Assembly: GCF_003182475.1 (NCBI RefSeq)
Contig: NZ_QGTS01000001.1
Span: 355,980-419,979, forward strand
Source of the DNA: Mangrovibacter plantisponsor
GTDB lineage: Bacteria; Pseudomonadota; Gammaproteobacteria; Enterobacterales; Enterobacteriaceae
DNA length: 64,000 bases
Direction: 5' to 3'
Shown: positions 48,487-58,521 of the stretch, piece after piece
How the letters are laid out: every line of letters starts with the position of its first letter
How positions within the stretch are numbered: position 1 is the stretch's first letter
Program-made: the position numbers and the translations under genes
The notes under the pieces: generated by a model
Databases searched by the model: none
Told to the model about the DNA's origin: nothing
The model's input: the letters and a program-made list of their open reading frames with translations, nothing else

Positions 48487-49665
48487 TTACCGAATCACCC
48501 AGCCCAGGGTGCGTTTTGCCAGCGCCTCACGCACTGGCGCCAGGATATCCATCGCCATTAAACCTATGTTGCGCCCAACAACCAGCGGCCCCCATTGGTT
48601 GGCAAACAAGTGAACCAGGCCGTCAGTGACGCCAATTGTCGCCGCCCTGTCAGGTGAACGGCGCGCATTATAGCGTGCCAGCACCACACATGAGCCCGGG
48701 TCCTGATGCTGATTAAACGCACTGGCAAATTCTTCAGCCAGCGACATCACATCGCGCATGCCCAGATTAAAACCCTGCCCGGCAATGGGATGCATTGTTT
48801 GTGCGGCATTACCCACAGCAACAACGCGGTGTGAAGTTGCGGCCACTGCCGTAGTTAAGCGAAGTGGGTATGCGCTGCGCTCACCGGCATGGCAAATGCG
48901 GCCAAGACGCCAGCCAAAGGCGCGCTGAAGTTGTGCGCAAAACTGCTCATCACTCCAGCTCATCACCTCCGTTTGTTGTGACAATGGGTGGCACCAGACC
49001 AGTGAACTGCGGCCACCAGACATCGGCAGCATCGCCAGTGGCCCATTGGCAGTGAAGCGCTCAAAAGCCCGGCCATCTGGTGAACATGCGGTGGTTACGT
49101 TCGCGATAACAGCGACTTGTTGGTAGTCATCCTGCTGCCAGGCAAGGCCACAAGCTTTACCAACAGCAGACAGTGTGCCATCCGCAGCAACCAGTGCTTT
49201 GCCCACGACTGTTGTTTGGTTATCCAGCGCCACTGTAACGCTGTCAGTACTGCGGGTTACCGACTCAACCCGTGCCGGGCAATGCAGCGTCACACCCGGA
49301 GCGTTGCGCAATAACCGAAACAGGCGAACCCCGGCATCATGCAGCTCTATAACATGGCCCAGTTCAGTAATGCCATAATCTTCAGCCTGCAGTGTCACAA
49401 AACCGGCATGACCACGGTCGCTAACCTGAACTTGTGTCAGTGGCGTTGCGCAATCTTGCAATGCCTGCCACACCCCAAGTTTTGCTAACTGTGTTGAAGT
49501 CCCTTTTGCCAGGGCAATAGCCCGGGCATCAAACCCCGGGTGCTGACTGGCATCCGGGGAACGGGCCTCTATCAGATGAACAGGCAACTTGCCCTGAGTC
49601 AGGGTGGAGATAGCCAGCGCCAGAGTTGCGCCGATCATTCCGCCCCCTGCGATCACAATACTCAT
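48487..49665 (-). CDS. ubiH: 2-octaprenyl-6-methoxyphenol hydroxylase UbiH
   Basis: 392 residues, as in E. coli. FAD monooxygenase for C1 hydroxylation in ubiquinone synthesis. N-terminal VIAGGGMIGATLALAIS binds FAD. VAADGTLSAVGKACG and RVVAVGNAAQTMHPIAGQGFNLGMRDV are the later cofactor motifs; the usual GDA of the GD motif reads GNA, as in E. coli UbiH. The ATG overlaps the pepP stop by four bases, and ubiI follows after eight bases. Confidence 0.97.
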   Translation of the reverse strand: MSIVIAGGGMIGATLALAISTLTQGKLPVHLIEARSPDASQHPGFDARAIALAKGTSTQLAKLGVWQALQDCATPLTQVQVSDRGHAGFVTLQAEDYGITELGHVIELHDAGVRLFRLLRNAPGVTLHCPARVESVTRSTDSVTVALDNQTTVVGKALVAADGTLSAVGKACGLAWQQDDYQQVAVIANVTTACSPDGRAFERFTANGPLAMLPMSGGRSSLVWCHPLSQQTEVMSWSDEQFCAQLQRAFGWRLGRICHAGERSAYPLRLTTAVAATSHRVVAVGNAAQTMHPIAGQGFNLGMRDVMSLAEEFASAFNQHQDPGSCVVLARYNARRSPDRAATIGVTDGLVHLFANQWGPLVVGRNIGLMAMDILAPVREALAKRTLGWVIR

Positions 49666-50975
49666 GAGTGTGATGCCGCCATCAGCGCTTCGATGTCGTC
49701 CGCCGATTTCACCACACTGGCAGTCAGGTTTTCGTTCCCGGTGGCAGTAATCACAATGTCATCTTCGATACGAATACCAATGCCCCGGTAGATTTCCGGT
49801 ACGTCTGCATCTGGCGCTATATACAAACCGGGTTCAACCGTCAGCACCATGCCAGGTTCCAGCGGACGCGAGCGATCCGGCCCATATTCTCCGACATCAT
49901 GGACATCAAGCCCCAGCCAGTGGCTCAGACCATGCATGAAAAATTGCCGGTGTGCATTCTGGGTTATCAGGGCATCGATATCACCCTGTAAAATATCCAG
50001 GCGAACCAGGCCTGTGACCATTACGCGCACAACAGCTTCTGTCACTTCCTGCATAGTTGTGCCCGGGCCATATAAAGAAAGAGCCGTTTCAAGCGATTCC
50101 AGCACGATGTCATACACCGCCCGCTGAGCCGGAGTGAAGCGCCCGTTAACGGGGAAAGTACGGGTAATATCCCCGGCATACCCTTCCAGTTCACACCCGG
50201 CATCAATTAATACCAGGTCGCCAGCACGTAACAGGCTCTCATTTTCGGTGTAATGCAGAATACAACCGTTCTCACCGCCACCAACAATCGTGTTGTAAGA
50301 GGGGTAACGTGCACCATGGTGGTTGAATTCGTGAAGGATTTCACCTTCCAGTTGGTATTCATACATACCCGGGCGGCACTGCACCATCGCCCGGGTGTGC
50401 CCCAATGCGGTTATCTCCCCAGCACGGCGTAATACCGCGATTTCCTCGGGTGATTTAAACAGGCGCATATCATGCACCCAGGGGCGCCAGTCAGTCAGTG
50501 TGGAAGGGGCTTTCAGGTTCGCCCGGCTGCCTTTACGTAGTTTATCCAGCGCGCCAAAAACAATACTGTCTGCATAGTCATAGAGACCCTGGGCGTGGTA
50601 AACACAGTCGAGCCCGTTAAGCAGTTGAGCGAGGTTGTCACCCACTTCATCAAAAGCCAGGGCTCTGTCCACTCCCAGTTTTTCCGGCGCAGCTTCCTGA
50701 CCCAGCCGGCGGCCAAACCAGATTTCTGCCGTTTTATCCCGCACACGGTTAAACAACACACTGTGATTGTGCGTGTCATCGCTCTTGATTAAGACCAGCA
50801 ATGCTTCAGGCTCGTTAAAACCCGTGAAGTACCAAAAATCACTATTTTGCCGGTAGGGATACTCACTGTCTGCACTACGCGGCGCTTCGGGGGCCGCAAA
50901 AAACAGTGCCGCACTGGCTGGCGCCATTTTTGCCAGCATTGCCTGACGGCGGCGAAGAAATTCCTGTTGAATCAT
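49662..50975 (-). CDS. pepP: Xaa-Pro aminopeptidase PepP
   Basis: 437 residues (E. coli 441). Mn-dependent aminopeptidase P of the pita-bread fold that removes N-terminal residues before proline. Metal ligands are visible in VLIDAGCELEGYAGDITRTFPVNG (two Asp), HGLSHWLGLDVHDVGEYG (His), LTVEPGLYI (Glu) and GIGIRIEDDI (Glu). I choose ATG 50975, preceded by AAGGAGG; a GTG three bases earlier is almost fused to the ribosome site. It follows ygfB after about 30 bases and overlaps ubiH by four. Confidence 0.95.
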   Translation of the reverse strand: MIQQEFLRRRQAMLAKMAPASAALFFAAPEAPRSADSEYPYRQNSDFWYFTGFNEPEALLVLIKSDDTHNHSVLFNRVRDKTAEIWFGRRLGQEAAPEKLGVDRALAFDEVGDNLAQLLNGLDCVYHAQGLYDYADSIVFGALDKLRKGSRANLKAPSTLTDWRPWVHDMRLFKSPEEIAVLRRAGEITALGHTRAMVQCRPGMYEYQLEGEILHEFNHHGARYPSYNTIVGGGENGCILHYTENESLLRAGDLVLIDAGCELEGYAGDITRTFPVNGRFTPAQRAVYDIVLESLETALSLYGPGTTMQEVTEAVVRVMVTGLVRLDILQGDIDALITQNAHRQFFMHGLSHWLGLDVHDVGEYGPDRSRPLEPGMVLTVEPGLYIAPDADVPEIYRGIGIRIEDDIVITATGNENLTASVVKSADDIEALMAASHS

Positions 50976-51007
50976 CACCCCTCCTTCCGTTACTGAACCC
51001 GGCTTGC

Positions 51008-51589
51008 TTAATGCAGCGTGGGTTTTTGTTGTACTTCTGGTGCTGTTGGTTGCTGGCGGTTGAATGTTTCATAGCACAGCAATGCAGCAACACGCACATA
51101 CTCAACAATTTCTTCCAAAGACATTTCCAGTTCTTCAATATCTTCGTCTTCGTCGTAACCCAGTTGGGCAATATTACGCAGATCGGCAATCGCCTCGCCA
51201 AGGTCACCTTTCACTTTATCCAGGCGTGGCTGAGTCACTCCCAGCCCCAGCAGGAAGTGATTCACCCAGCCAGAAAGGGCATCTGCACGGTCAAACACCG
51301 ACACATCTTCACCTTCAGGCATGAACAGTTGGAACTGAAAGCCTTCATCTTCCAGCGCATCACTGGTGGCACTGTGCATCTGACGCAGGCTGTCAGCGAG
51401 GTTCTGGCTGAACGCCAGGCCTTCGTTAGTCAAATCGTGGACAAGCGGTTGCCAGGAACTGTCATTGTTCCCGCCACACAAGATCCCGCTAATCAATCCG
51501 TGCATTTCCGACGGCGTTAAACCAACATTTTGTTGGTTGAGTAACTGGTTTATGCTGGCATAGCCAGGCATCTCATTTTGTATAGACAT
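51008..51589 (-). CDS. ygfB: UPF0149 family protein YgfB
   Basis: 193 residues (E. coli 192). Cytosolic all-helical protein starting [20 protein letters not shown] and ending [13 protein letters not shown]. Conserved stretches are [36 protein letters not shown] and [28 protein letters not shown]. Its exact role is not established in enteric bacteria (the Pseudomonas homologue affects antibiotic-resistance gene expression). ATG 51589 matches E. coli; a start two codons earlier is less likely. First gene of ygfB-pepP-ubiH-ubiI, divergent from zapA. Confidence 0.95.
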   Translation of the reverse strand: MSIQNEMPGYASINQLLNQQNVGLTPSEMHGLISGILCGGNNDSSWQPLVHDLTNEGLAFSQNLADSLRQMHSATSDALEDEGFQFQLFMPEGEDVSVFDRADALSGWVNHFLLGLGVTQPRLDKVKGDLGEAIADLRNIAQLGYDEDEDIEELEMSLEEIVEYVRVAALLCYETFNRQQPTAPEVQQKPTLH

Positions 51590-51754
51590 GCGCATTCTTC
51601 GTCGTTGGGAAGCTAAGTTCGTGTTATGCTACCACTTCGGCCCCGGGAGATACCAGAAAAGGGCTTGTATCTTCATATAAGGGTAGCTATAGTAGCGCCC
51701 CTTCGCCGCCCCAGGGCTGCGATAAGGCAGGCGAGTAAACAGCAGGAAGGTGTC

Positions 51755-52084
51755 ATGTCTGCAGAACCAGTCGACATTCAAATTTTTGGTCGTTCACTGC
51801 GCGTGAATTGTCCGCCTGAACAACGTGATGCGCTGAATCTGGCCGCTGATGAGTTAAATCAACGGTTGCAAGATCTGAAAGTTCGCACTAGAGTCACCAA
51901 TACAGAGCAACTGGTTTTCATTGCGGCACTCAACATCTGTTATGAGCTGTCACAAGAAAAAGCGAAAACCCGTGACTATGCTGCCAGTATGGAGCAACGA
52001 ATCCGGATGTTACAGCAGACCATTGAACAGGCATTACTTGAACAAGGTCGCATAACTGAAAGGCCGGAAACGAAGTTTGAATAA
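51755..52084 (+). CDS. zapA: Cell division protein ZapA
   Basis: 109 residues, as in E. coli. Cross-links FtsZ filaments at mid-cell. The N-terminal globular part reads [30 protein letters not shown] in outline. The C-terminal half (about 60-102) is a coiled coil with [31 protein letters not shown] 51755 has CAGGAAGG nine bases upstream; longer frames beginning at 51626 cover the promoter. 6S RNA starts 41 bases downstream. Confidence 0.97.
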   Translation: MSAEPVDIQIFGRSLRVNCPPEQRDALNLAADELNQRLQDLKVRTRVTNTEQLVFIAALNICYELSQEKAKTRDYAASMEQRIRMLQQTIEQALLEQGRITERPETKFE

Positions 52085-52125
52085 CAATTCAGGGTTGGCT
52101 GTGATACAGTAACCGTGAATTAAAA

Positions 52126-52309
52126 ATTTCTCTGAGATGTTCGCAAGCGGGCCAGTCCCCTGAGCCGATATTTCAAACAAACAGAATGTGACGCTCCACG
52201 ACCGGTGAGCATGCCCGGTCCGTCCGGGAAGCCTTAAGGTCGTGACGACACATTCACCTTGAACCACGGGTTCAAGGGTTACAGCCTGCGGCGGCATCTC
52301 GGAGATTCC
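52126..52309 (+). ncRNA. ssrS: 6S RNA
   Basis: 184 nt with the same ends as E. coli ssrS. The 5' end ATTTCTCTGAGATGTTCGC pairs with the 3' end GGCGGCATCTCGGAGATTCC. Conserved stretches CGGGCCAGTCCCCTGAGCCG and CACATTCACCTTGAACCA flank the large central bubble that mimics an open promoter and binds RNA polymerase sigma-70 in stationary phase. The base changes in the middle (ACGACC/GGTCGT) are compensating. It lies between zapA and fau, and the fau start is 28 bases beyond its 3' end, so processing from a joint transcript is expected. Confidence 0.98.
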
Positions 52310-52336
52310 CTCTTTCTTTTCATCAGCTCATTATCT

Positions 52337-52933
52337 ATGCAGCACTCACCGGATGTATCAGCTTCCCGGCAACATATTCGTCAGCATATTCGCCAGGTTC
52401 GGCGGGCTTTAACTTCTCATCAGCAAAAATCTTCCGCTCATGAAGCGGCTGAACGTTTTCTGGCCTGGAACCCCGCAGCGAGCGCACAGCATATTGGGTT
52501 ATTCCTCTCTGTAGACGGCGAGCTCGACACCCGTCCACTAATTGAACGCCTGTGGGCAATGAACCGCTCGGTCTACCTTCCGGTTCTGCACCCGTTCAGC
52601 ACCGGCGGGCTTATTATGGTACGTTATGAGCCGGATACTGAGCTGGTAGTCAACCGCCTGAAAATTCCCGAGCCGCGCCTTGATGTGCGCCAGATTCTGC
52701 CCTTGCAGCACCTGGATATTCTGGTAACACCTCTGGTTGCGTTCGACAGCACTGGCCAGCGCCTGGGTATGGGTGGTGGGTTTTATGACCGGACACTACA
52801 AAACTGGCGCGAACATGGTTTTATCCCGGTAGGCTACGCCCATGACTGCCAGCAAGTGGAGGTACTTCCCACCGAGCGCTGGGATATTCCTTTACCCACC
52901 ATTGTGACACCGTCAAAACTCTGGGTCTGGTAA
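52337..52933 (+). CDS. fau: 5-formyltetrahydrofolate cyclo-ligase family protein Fau (YgfA)
   Basis: 198 residues (E. coli 182-200 depending on start). Converts 5-formyl-tetrahydrofolate to methenyl-tetrahydrofolate with ATP. Conserved features are the basic segment HIRQVRRALTSHQQ, VYLPVLHPF, LDILVTPLVAFDSTGQRLGMGGGFYDRTL (the phosphate-binding GMGGGFYDR loop) and PVGYAHDCQQVE. I choose ATG 52337; a frame opening at 52259 would start inside 6S RNA. Co-transcription with ssrS is the rule in enteric bacteria. Confidence 0.95.
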   Translation: MQHSPDVSASRQHIRQHIRQVRRALTSHQQKSSAHEAAERFLAWNPAASAQHIGLFLSVDGELDTRPLIERLWAMNRSVYLPVLHPFSTGGLIMVRYEPDTELVVNRLKIPEPRLDVRQILPLQHLDILVTPLVAFDSTGQRLGMGGGFYDRTLQNWREHGFIPVGYAHDCQQVEVLPTERWDIPLPTIVTPSKLWVW

Positions 52934-52955
52934 CTCACTGCCCGGCGCATAAAAA

Positions 52956-52975
52956 AGCCTTCCCGAAGGAAGGCT
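52956..52975 (-). terminator. Rho-independent terminator of serA
   Basis: AGCCTTCC (52956-52963) pairs with GGAAGGCT (52968-52975) over CGAA, followed on the minus strand by TTTTTT. It lies between convergent fau and serA and may work weakly for fau too. Confidence 0.88.
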
Positions 52976-52994
52976 CAATGCAGCAATGTATTAA

Positions 52995-54233
52995 TTAGTA
53001 AAGCAGGCGGGCACGAACTGTCCCTGGAATAGCTTTCATGCTTTGCAGAGCTGCGTCAGCGACATCTTCTGCCGCGTTGATATCAATAACCACATACCCC
53101 ATATGCGGAGAAGTTTGCAGGTACTGCGCTGCAATGTTGATTCCCTGGTCGGCAAAAATATGGTTGATTGCGGTCAGAATGCCTGGGCGGTTCTCGTGGA
53201 TATGCAGCAAACGGCTGGTGCTGCTGGTATGCTGAGGCAGGGACACTTCCGGGAAATTCACCGCAGAAAGTGTTGAACCGTTATCAGAATATTTCACCAG
53301 TTTGCCAGCAACTTCGATACCAATATTTTCCTGCGCTTCCTGTGTTGAGCCACCAATATGCGGTGTCAGCAGCACGTTATCAAACTCACACAACGGTGAA
53401 GTGAAAGGATCACTGTTCGTTGCCGGTTCAGTTGGGTAGACGTCGATAGCGGCACCAGCCAGGTGCTGGCTTGCCAGCGAGTCACACAATGCTTCAATGT
53501 CAACCACCGTGCCGCGGGATGCGTTAATTAACAGTGAGCCCGGCTTCATCATGGCTATCTGTTCGGCACCCATCATGTTTTTGGTGGATGCATTTTCCGG
53601 CACATGCAGGCTGACCACATCACTCATATTCAGTAAATCTGATAAATGCTGAACCTGAGTGGCATTGCCCAGCGGCAGTTTGCTTTCAATATCATAGAAA
53701 TAAACGTGCATGCCCAGCGATTCTGCCAGAATCCCTAACTGAGTACCGATATGGCCGTAACCAATAATCCCCAGTTTTTTACCGCGAGCTTCAAAGCTAC
53801 CCACTGCCTGTTTATGCCAGACACCACGGTGTGCTTTGGCGTTCGCGGCGGGTACCCCACGCAGCAGCAGCAGCAGCTCACCAATAACCAGTTCAGCAAC
53901 AGAGCGGGTATTTGAGAAAGGTGCATTAAATACCGGAATACCACGCTTACCTGCAGCATCCAGGTCAACCTGATTGGTGCCGATACAGAAACACCCTACC
54001 GCAACCAGTTTTTCAGCTGCGGCAAAAACGTCTTCAGTCAGATGGGTACGGGATCGTAAACCGATAAAATGAGCATCACGGATGGACTCTTTGAGCGATT
54101 CAGTGTCCAGTGCGCCTTTATGATATTCAATGTTGTTGTAGCCTGCAGCGCGAAGGTTATCGATTGCTTTTTGATGCACACCTTCCACCAGCAGGAACTT
54201 AATCTTGTCTTTCTCCAGTGATACTTTTGCCAT
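52995..54233 (-). CDS. serA: D-3-phosphoglycerate dehydrogenase SerA
   Basis: 412 residues (E. coli 410). First enzyme of serine synthesis, feedback-inhibited by serine. The substrate domain contains HFIGLRSRTHLTEDV, the NAD domain GIIGYGHIGTQLGILAESLGM, and the catalytic Arg-Glu-His set includes INASRGTVVD and LLTPHIGGSTQEAQENIG. The C-terminal ACT domain (about 338-412) starts LLHIHENRPGILTAINHIF and binds serine. ATG 54233 matches E. coli; a frame to 54296 is not conserved. Monocistronic, with a terminator directly after it. Confidence 0.98.
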   Translation of the reverse strand: MAKVSLEKDKIKFLLVEGVHQKAIDNLRAAGYNNIEYHKGALDTESLKESIRDAHFIGLRSRTHLTEDVFAAAEKLVAVGCFCIGTNQVDLDAAGKRGIPVFNAPFSNTRSVAELVIGELLLLLRGVPAANAKAHRGVWHKQAVGSFEARGKKLGIIGYGHIGTQLGILAESLGMHVYFYDIESKLPLGNATQVQHLSDLLNMSDVVSLHVPENASTKNMMGAEQIAMMKPGSLLINASRGTVVDIEALCDSLASQHLAGAAIDVYPTEPATNSDPFTSPLCEFDNVLLTPHIGGSTQEAQENIGIEVAGKLVKYSDNGSTLSAVNFPEVSLPQHTSSTSRLLHIHENRPGILTAINHIFADQGINIAAQYLQTSPHMGYVVIDINAAEDVADAALQSMKAIPGTVRARLLY

Positions 54234-54514
54234 TTCCCGACCCTGTGTTATCTGAAAGAATACGCTGCGTGAAATAAGCCAGCCTTCTGTCAACATATCA
54301 AAAATTACGCCTCCGGCAATAACGATGTTTTGTCACTTATGCTGAACAAAACGCATGTAAGAAGGAAAGCCGGGGAGTAACACCAAAAAAATTACAAAAA
54401 GCAGGAATAAAAACCACAACAGGAATGAAATGTGAACATTATCACTAAATTTAAAATTTCTTAAAATTTTTCAGAACGACAGTTTCTGGAGGGCAGGCAA
54501 GCCCCCCAGCCAGA

Positions 54515-55174
54515 TCATTTCACAATAGTTTTAACGCCATCAGCCGTTCCAATAAGCGCTATATCTGCGCCACGGTTGGCGAACAACCCAACGGTCACCA
54601 CGCCGGGAATTGCATTAATGGCGTTTTCAGTGGCAACCGGATCAATGATGGATAAACCGTAGACATCCAGAATCACGTTACCGTTATCGGTCAGAACACC
54701 CTGGCGATACTCCGGGCGCCCACCTAACTTGACCAGGCTGCGCGCGACGCAACTGCGGGCCATAGGGATAACCTCAACTGGCAGTGGGAAATTACCCAAA
54801 ATATCAACCTGTTTGGAAGCATCAGCAATACAGATAAATTTATCTGCTACAGAAGCAATGATTTTTTCCCGGGTTAAGGCAGCACCACCACCTTTAATCA
54901 TTTGCATCTGCCCGTTAATCTCATCTGCGCCATCAACATAAATACCAAGCGCATCAACATTGTTAAGGTCAAACACGGGAATGCCCAGCGCTTTGAGTTT
55001 GGCAGTAGAAGCGTCGGAACTGGATACCGCGCCTTCGATTTGGTGCTTAACGGTGCCCAGTGCATCAATAAAATGTGCGGCGGTAGACCCTGTGCCGACA
55101 CCAACGATAGTTCCGGGTTGCACATACTGTAAAGCCGCCCATCCCACTGCTTTTTTCAGTTCATCCTGCGTCAT
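54515..55174 (-). CDS. rpiA: Ribose-5-phosphate isomerase A
   Basis: 219 residues, as in E. coli. Interconverts ribose 5-phosphate and ribulose 5-phosphate. Motifs: [16 protein letters not shown] (phosphate loop), [33 protein letters not shown] with the catalytic Asp, Lys and Glu, and [11 protein letters not shown]. It is divergent from argP with a 198-base gap. A short GGGC/GCCC hairpin near 54491-54504 is the only terminator candidate. Confidence 0.98.
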   Translation of the reverse strand: MTQDELKKAVGWAALQYVQPGTIVGVGTGSTAAHFIDALGTVKHQIEGAVSSSDASTAKLKALGIPVFDLNNVDALGIYVDGADEINGQMQMIKGGGAALTREKIIASVADKFICIADASKQVDILGNFPLPVEVIPMARSCVARSLVKLGGRPEYRQGVLTDNGNVILDVYGLSIIDPVATENAINAIPGVVTVGLFANRGADIALIGTADGVKTIVK

Positions 55175-55372
55175 GGTGTTTTTGCCTGTGATAGAAAAGA
55201 TGAAAAAACCGGGGACGCATTATAGAACAGTGCCAATAAAAATACCGTGTTTAAGGCCAAAATACGCCGTACTAAAGGCAACCAGCGTGCCATACGTAAG
55301 GATTTTCACTGGATCATGTCTGGTTTTATGTCATAGTGCCAGAAGCCAAAAAAACAGGAGCATACCGAAATA

Positions 55373-56266
55373 ATGAAACGCCCGGACTACAAAACACTAC
55401 AGGCGCTGGACGCAGTTATCCGCGAACGCGGGTTTGAACGTGCAGCACAGAAGCTTTGTATCACCCAGTCTGCGGTGTCTCAACGAATCAAACAGTTGGA
55501 AAATTTGTTCGGTCAGCCCCTGCTGGTAAGAACAGTACCACCTCGCCCTACTGAACAAGGGCAGAAACTTTTGGCTTTGCTGCGCCAGGTTGAATTACTT
55601 GAGGAAGAGTGGCTGGGCGATGAACAAACTGGGTCAACGCCACTGCTCTTGTCACTGGCGGTGAACGCCGACAGTCTGGCAACCTGGCTGCTCCCGGCAC
55701 TTGCGCCGGTACTGGCTGATTCACCGATTCGCCTGAACCTGCAAGTGGAAGACGAAACCCGCACTCAGGAACGTTTACGCCGTGGTGAAGTGGTTGGAGC
55801 CGTGAGTATACAGGCTCAGGCGCTGCCCAGTTGCCTGGTCGACAAGCTCGGGGCACTGGACTACCTGTTTGTTGGTTCCAAAGCTTTTGCAGACCGCTAT
55901 TTTCCCAATGGCGTCAACCGTACGTCTTTGCTTAAGGCTCCTGCCGTGGCATTCGACCACCTTGACGATATGCATCAGGCGTTTTTGCAGCAGAATTTCG
56001 ATCTTTCCCCTGGCAGCGTGCCCTGCCATATCGTGAACTCATCAGAAGCATTTGTTCAGCTTGCACGCCAGGGAACAACCTGCTGTATGATTCCACACCT
56101 GCAAATTGAAAAAGAGTTAAACAGTGGTGAGCTTATTGATTTAACGCCAGGGCTGTTTCAGCGCCGTATGCTTTACTGGCACAGATTTGCACCTGAAAGC
56201 CGTATGATGCGCAAAGTGACAGATGCACTGCTGGCGTTTGGGCACAAAGTATTACGCCAGGAATAG
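55373..56266 (+). CDS. argP: LysR-family regulator ArgP (IciA)
   Basis: 297 residues, nearly identical to E. coli ArgP. It activates argO with arginine and controls lysine-sensitive genes. The helix-turn-helix reads [33 protein letters not shown]. The effector domain includes [20 protein letters not shown] and [22 protein letters not shown]. Its known target argO is 1.5 kb downstream. AUG has an A-rich GGAGCATACCGAAATA leader; it is divergent from rpiA. Confidence 0.97.
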   Translation: MKRPDYKTLQALDAVIRERGFERAAQKLCITQSAVSQRIKQLENLFGQPLLVRTVPPRPTEQGQKLLALLRQVELLEEEWLGDEQTGSTPLLLSLAVNADSLATWLLPALAPVLADSPIRLNLQVEDETRTQERLRRGEVVGAVSIQAQALPSCLVDKLGALDYLFVGSKAFADRYFPNGVNRTSLLKAPAVAFDHLDDMHQAFLQQNFDLSPGSVPCHIVNSSEAFVQLARQGTTCCMIPHLQIEKELNSGELIDLTPGLFQRRMLYWHRFAPESRMMRKVTDALLAFGHKVLRQE

Positions 56267-56416
56267 CGGTCTTTTTTGCCTGTTTATTTTCCGAACCCAA
56301 ATGAGCGTTCTCTGTAAGATTTAATAACAAATAGATAAAACTGGTTATTATCCGTCGGCGTGGGAATGTTAGACAATGCGGCGGTTAATTCGCACAGGCG
56401 GGTATTGCAGACTGGC

Positions 56417-56869
56417 ATGAAAACGTTATTTATCACGATTTTTTCTCTCGGGCTGTTTGGGTTATTGGGTTACAGCCTCTATCTTCCGGCCGCGGTGATG
56501 TACTTTCACGGCCAGACACTGTTTATTTCCAGCGTGGCAGCGACGGCAGAATGCCAAATGTGGCATACCCTTGTTTTCGCTATTTCCGGGACTCTCGGTA
56601 CGGTGATTCTGCAGCGCGTCTTTGCTATGTCGTCATTACTGAAGGCGCTGGTTTGTACATTAGGGCTGGCGGCCAGTAACCTGCTGGTACTGATGGCCCT
56701 GCTGCAAGTGAAGAGTACCTTTTTCGAACCACTCAATACGAACAGGTTAAGCCATGTTCCGCTGAGTGATTTCTCAGTGTATGGTTATGTTGTTGCTGCG
56801 GCGATTATTGCGCTGGTTATCACTGGCGCGGCAAATTTATTCCCTCGCCGGCAGCCTGTTTGGTACTAA
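56417..56869 (+). CDS. Small inner-membrane protein of unknown function
   Basis: 150 residues with four hydrophobic segments: about 3-24 (LFITIFSLGLFGLLGYSLYL), 50-70 (WHTLVFAISGTLGTVILQ), 77-97 (LLKALVCTLGLAASNLLVLM) and 121-142 (VYGYVVAAAIIALVITGAAN). A PRRQPVWY tail follows. I do not recognise the family; E. coli has no counterpart at this place. ATG 56417 is preferred because the protein then begins directly with a membrane segment; a GTG at 56360 would add 19 polar residues. The ribosome site is weak either way. It lies between argP and yggE and ends in a bidirectional terminator. Confidence 0.7.
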   Translation: MKTLFITIFSLGLFGLLGYSLYLPAAVMYFHGQTLFISSVAATAECQMWHTLVFAISGTLGTVILQRVFAMSSLLKALVCTLGLAASNLLVLMALLQVKSTFFEPLNTNRLSHVPLSDFSVYGYVVAAAIIALVITGAANLFPRRQPVWY

Positions 56870-56886
56870 TCCAACTCGTATTCATG

Positions 56887-56914
56887 AAAAAGGCTTCCTG
56901 GTGGAAGCCTTTTT
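56887..56914. terminator. Bidirectional Rho-independent terminator
   Basis: AAAAAGGCTTCC (56887-56898) pairs with GGAAGCCTTTTT (56903-56914) over TGGT, between the convergent membrane-protein gene and yggE. T tracts flank it on both strands. Confidence 0.9.
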
Positions 56915-56939
56915 TACTTGTGCCCGCCGTGAACAGCTG

Positions 56940-57665
56940 TCACTGAGCAGAAGCAGCCTGTGGGCTCATTTCGAATACCACATCAACCTGATCACTAAAC
57001 TGAATCGTTTGCTGGTCGTAGGTATCTTCGGCTGAAACAGGAGCAGCGTCTGCTTTCATCATACGCACCATAGGTGATGGCTGATAATTGGCAACGTGAT
57101 AACGCACACTGTATACCGGGCCCAGTTTGGCGTGGAAGCCTTGCGCAAGCGAATTTGCCTGTGCGATAGCGTCGCTGATTGCTGCCTTACGTGCCTGTTC
57201 TTTATAGGCATCCGGGCTGGAGACGCCCAGAGAAACGGAGCGAATTTCATTTAACCCGGCTTTGAGTGCGCCATCAAGCAACCCGCTGAGACCATCAAGT
57301 TTGCGCACCGTAACAACCACGTTGCGCACAGCACGGTAGCCTTTAAGTTCGCGCTTGCCTTCTTTCAGATATTCGTATTCTGGCTGAGTACGTAAGTTTG
57401 CCGCATCAATATCTTTTTTATCGACACCCTTTTCCTGCAGGAAAGAAAAGTAACGCGCAACACGCTCATCAGCCTGTTGTTTCGCGCTGGCTGCATCCTT
57501 CGCCGTAACACTCACCTCGATAGATAACGTCGCGATATCTGGCACTGCGTCTACACTGGCACTCCCTGATGTGACAATATGAGGGCCGTTTGGTAACTCA
57601 TTAGCGACACCAGAAAAAGAGGCCAATCCTAAAACACTTGCCAGTAACAACACGTTAAACTTCAT
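56940..57665 (-). CDS. yggE: Periplasmic SIMPL-domain protein YggE
   Basis: 241 residues (E. coli 246). A signal peptide MKFNVLLLASVLGLASFSGVANE is cut near Ala-Asn. The SIMPL (DUF541) domain fills the rest: PHIVTSGSASVDAVPDIATLSIEV, ANLRTQPEYEY, GLNEIRSVSLGVSSPDAYKEQARKAAISDA and YQPSPMVRMMKADAAPVSAEDTYD. Known in E. coli as a protein that lowers oxidative stress; the mechanism is unclear. It is upstream-adjacent to argO, which is on the same strand but 114 bases away. Confidence 0.95.
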   Translation of the reverse strand: MKFNVLLLASVLGLASFSGVANELPNGPHIVTSGSASVDAVPDIATLSIEVSVTAKDAASAKQQADERVARYFSFLQEKGVDKKDIDAANLRTQPEYEYLKEGKRELKGYRAVRNVVVTVRKLDGLSGLLDGALKAGLNEIRSVSLGVSSPDAYKEQARKAAISDAIAQANSLAQGFHAKLGPVYSVRYHVANYQPSPMVRMMKADAAPVSAEDTYDQQTIQFSDQVDVVFEMSPQAASAQ

Positions 57666-57779
57666 TTCTTATCCTCCATGCAATTTTTAACCTGACAGGA
57701 AGTACTTCTCGTTACATCCTGCGAGCAAGAGTAACGATTAATCACCAGATGTCCATAGGATAATTACGCCAGCCGGTTA

Positions 57780-58412
57780 TCAAAACAACCCCTGAAGATG
57801 GTGAACACCTTCCTGTGCAAGTCTTAACGCAATAAACCACATCACGCTGCCGACCACAAAATTGATAACCCGTTGCGCATGTTGAGTACGCAGGCGTGGT
57901 GCAAACCAGGCCGCGAGCAGCGCAAGGCCGAAAAACCACAAAAACGAGGCGCTGACAGTCCCCAACGCAAACCACCGTTTCGGCTCGGTGGCCAGCTGCC
58001 CACCCAGGCTACCTAACACCACGAAAGTGTCCAGATACACATGGGGGTTGAGCCATGTCACCGCCAGCATCGTCGTAATAATACGCCAGCGCCCCTGGCC
58101 CGCTATTTGTGCTTCATCCAGCGTAATATCGCGGCTGAATACTGTTTTGAATGCGCCCCATCCATACCACAACAAAAACGCCACGCCCCCCCAGGTTACC
58201 AGTGCCAGAAGCCAGGGCGACTGCATCAACAGTGCGCTGCCACCAAAGATCCCGGCGCAAATCAGCACTAAATCACTTAAGGAACACAGCGCCGCAATCA
58301 TCAGGTGATACTGACGACGAATCCCCTGATTCATTACAAACGCATTCTGTGGCCCAAGGGGTAAAATCATTGCTGCGCCCAACGCCAGCCCTTGCAGATA
58401 CCAGCTAAACAT
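57780..58412 (-). CDS. argO: Arginine exporter ArgO (LysE family)
   Basis: 210 residues (E. coli 211). Inner-membrane exporter of arginine and canavanine with six hydrophobic segments. Conserved motifs: [23 protein letters not shown] near the N-terminus and [23 protein letters not shown] in the middle. In E. coli it is activated by ArgP, whose gene is 1.5 kb away. Its AT-rich upstream region (58413-58510) is where the ArgP site should be. Downstream is yggE on the same strand. Confidence 0.97.
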   Translation of the reverse strand: MFSWYLQGLALGAAMILPLGPQNAFVMNQGIRRQYHLMIAALCSLSDLVLICAGIFGGSALLMQSPWLLALVTWGGVAFLLWYGWGAFKTVFSRDITLDEAQIAGQGRWRIITTMLAVTWLNPHVYLDTFVVLGSLGGQLATEPKRWFALGTVSASFLWFFGLALLAAWFAPRLRTQHAQRVINFVVGSVMWFIALRLAQEGVHHLQGLF

Positions 58413-58521
58413 AGTTCATCCTTTTATTTTGGGAATGGCGCGCAGTCTACGTAGTTTGTTTTATTAGGGGAAATTGATATTTTTAATTATTAATAAGAAT
58501 ATCTAATAATAGCAGACATAA

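Noticed and set aside
50906..51520. 204-codon open frame opposite ygfB and the pepP start
   Set aside because: ygfB and pepP are conserved on the other strand; no start signal for this frame.
52934..52994. sib/ibs-type small toxin-antisense RNA between fau and serA, present in E. coli
   Set aside because: The gap is only about 60 bases and is filled by the serA terminator.
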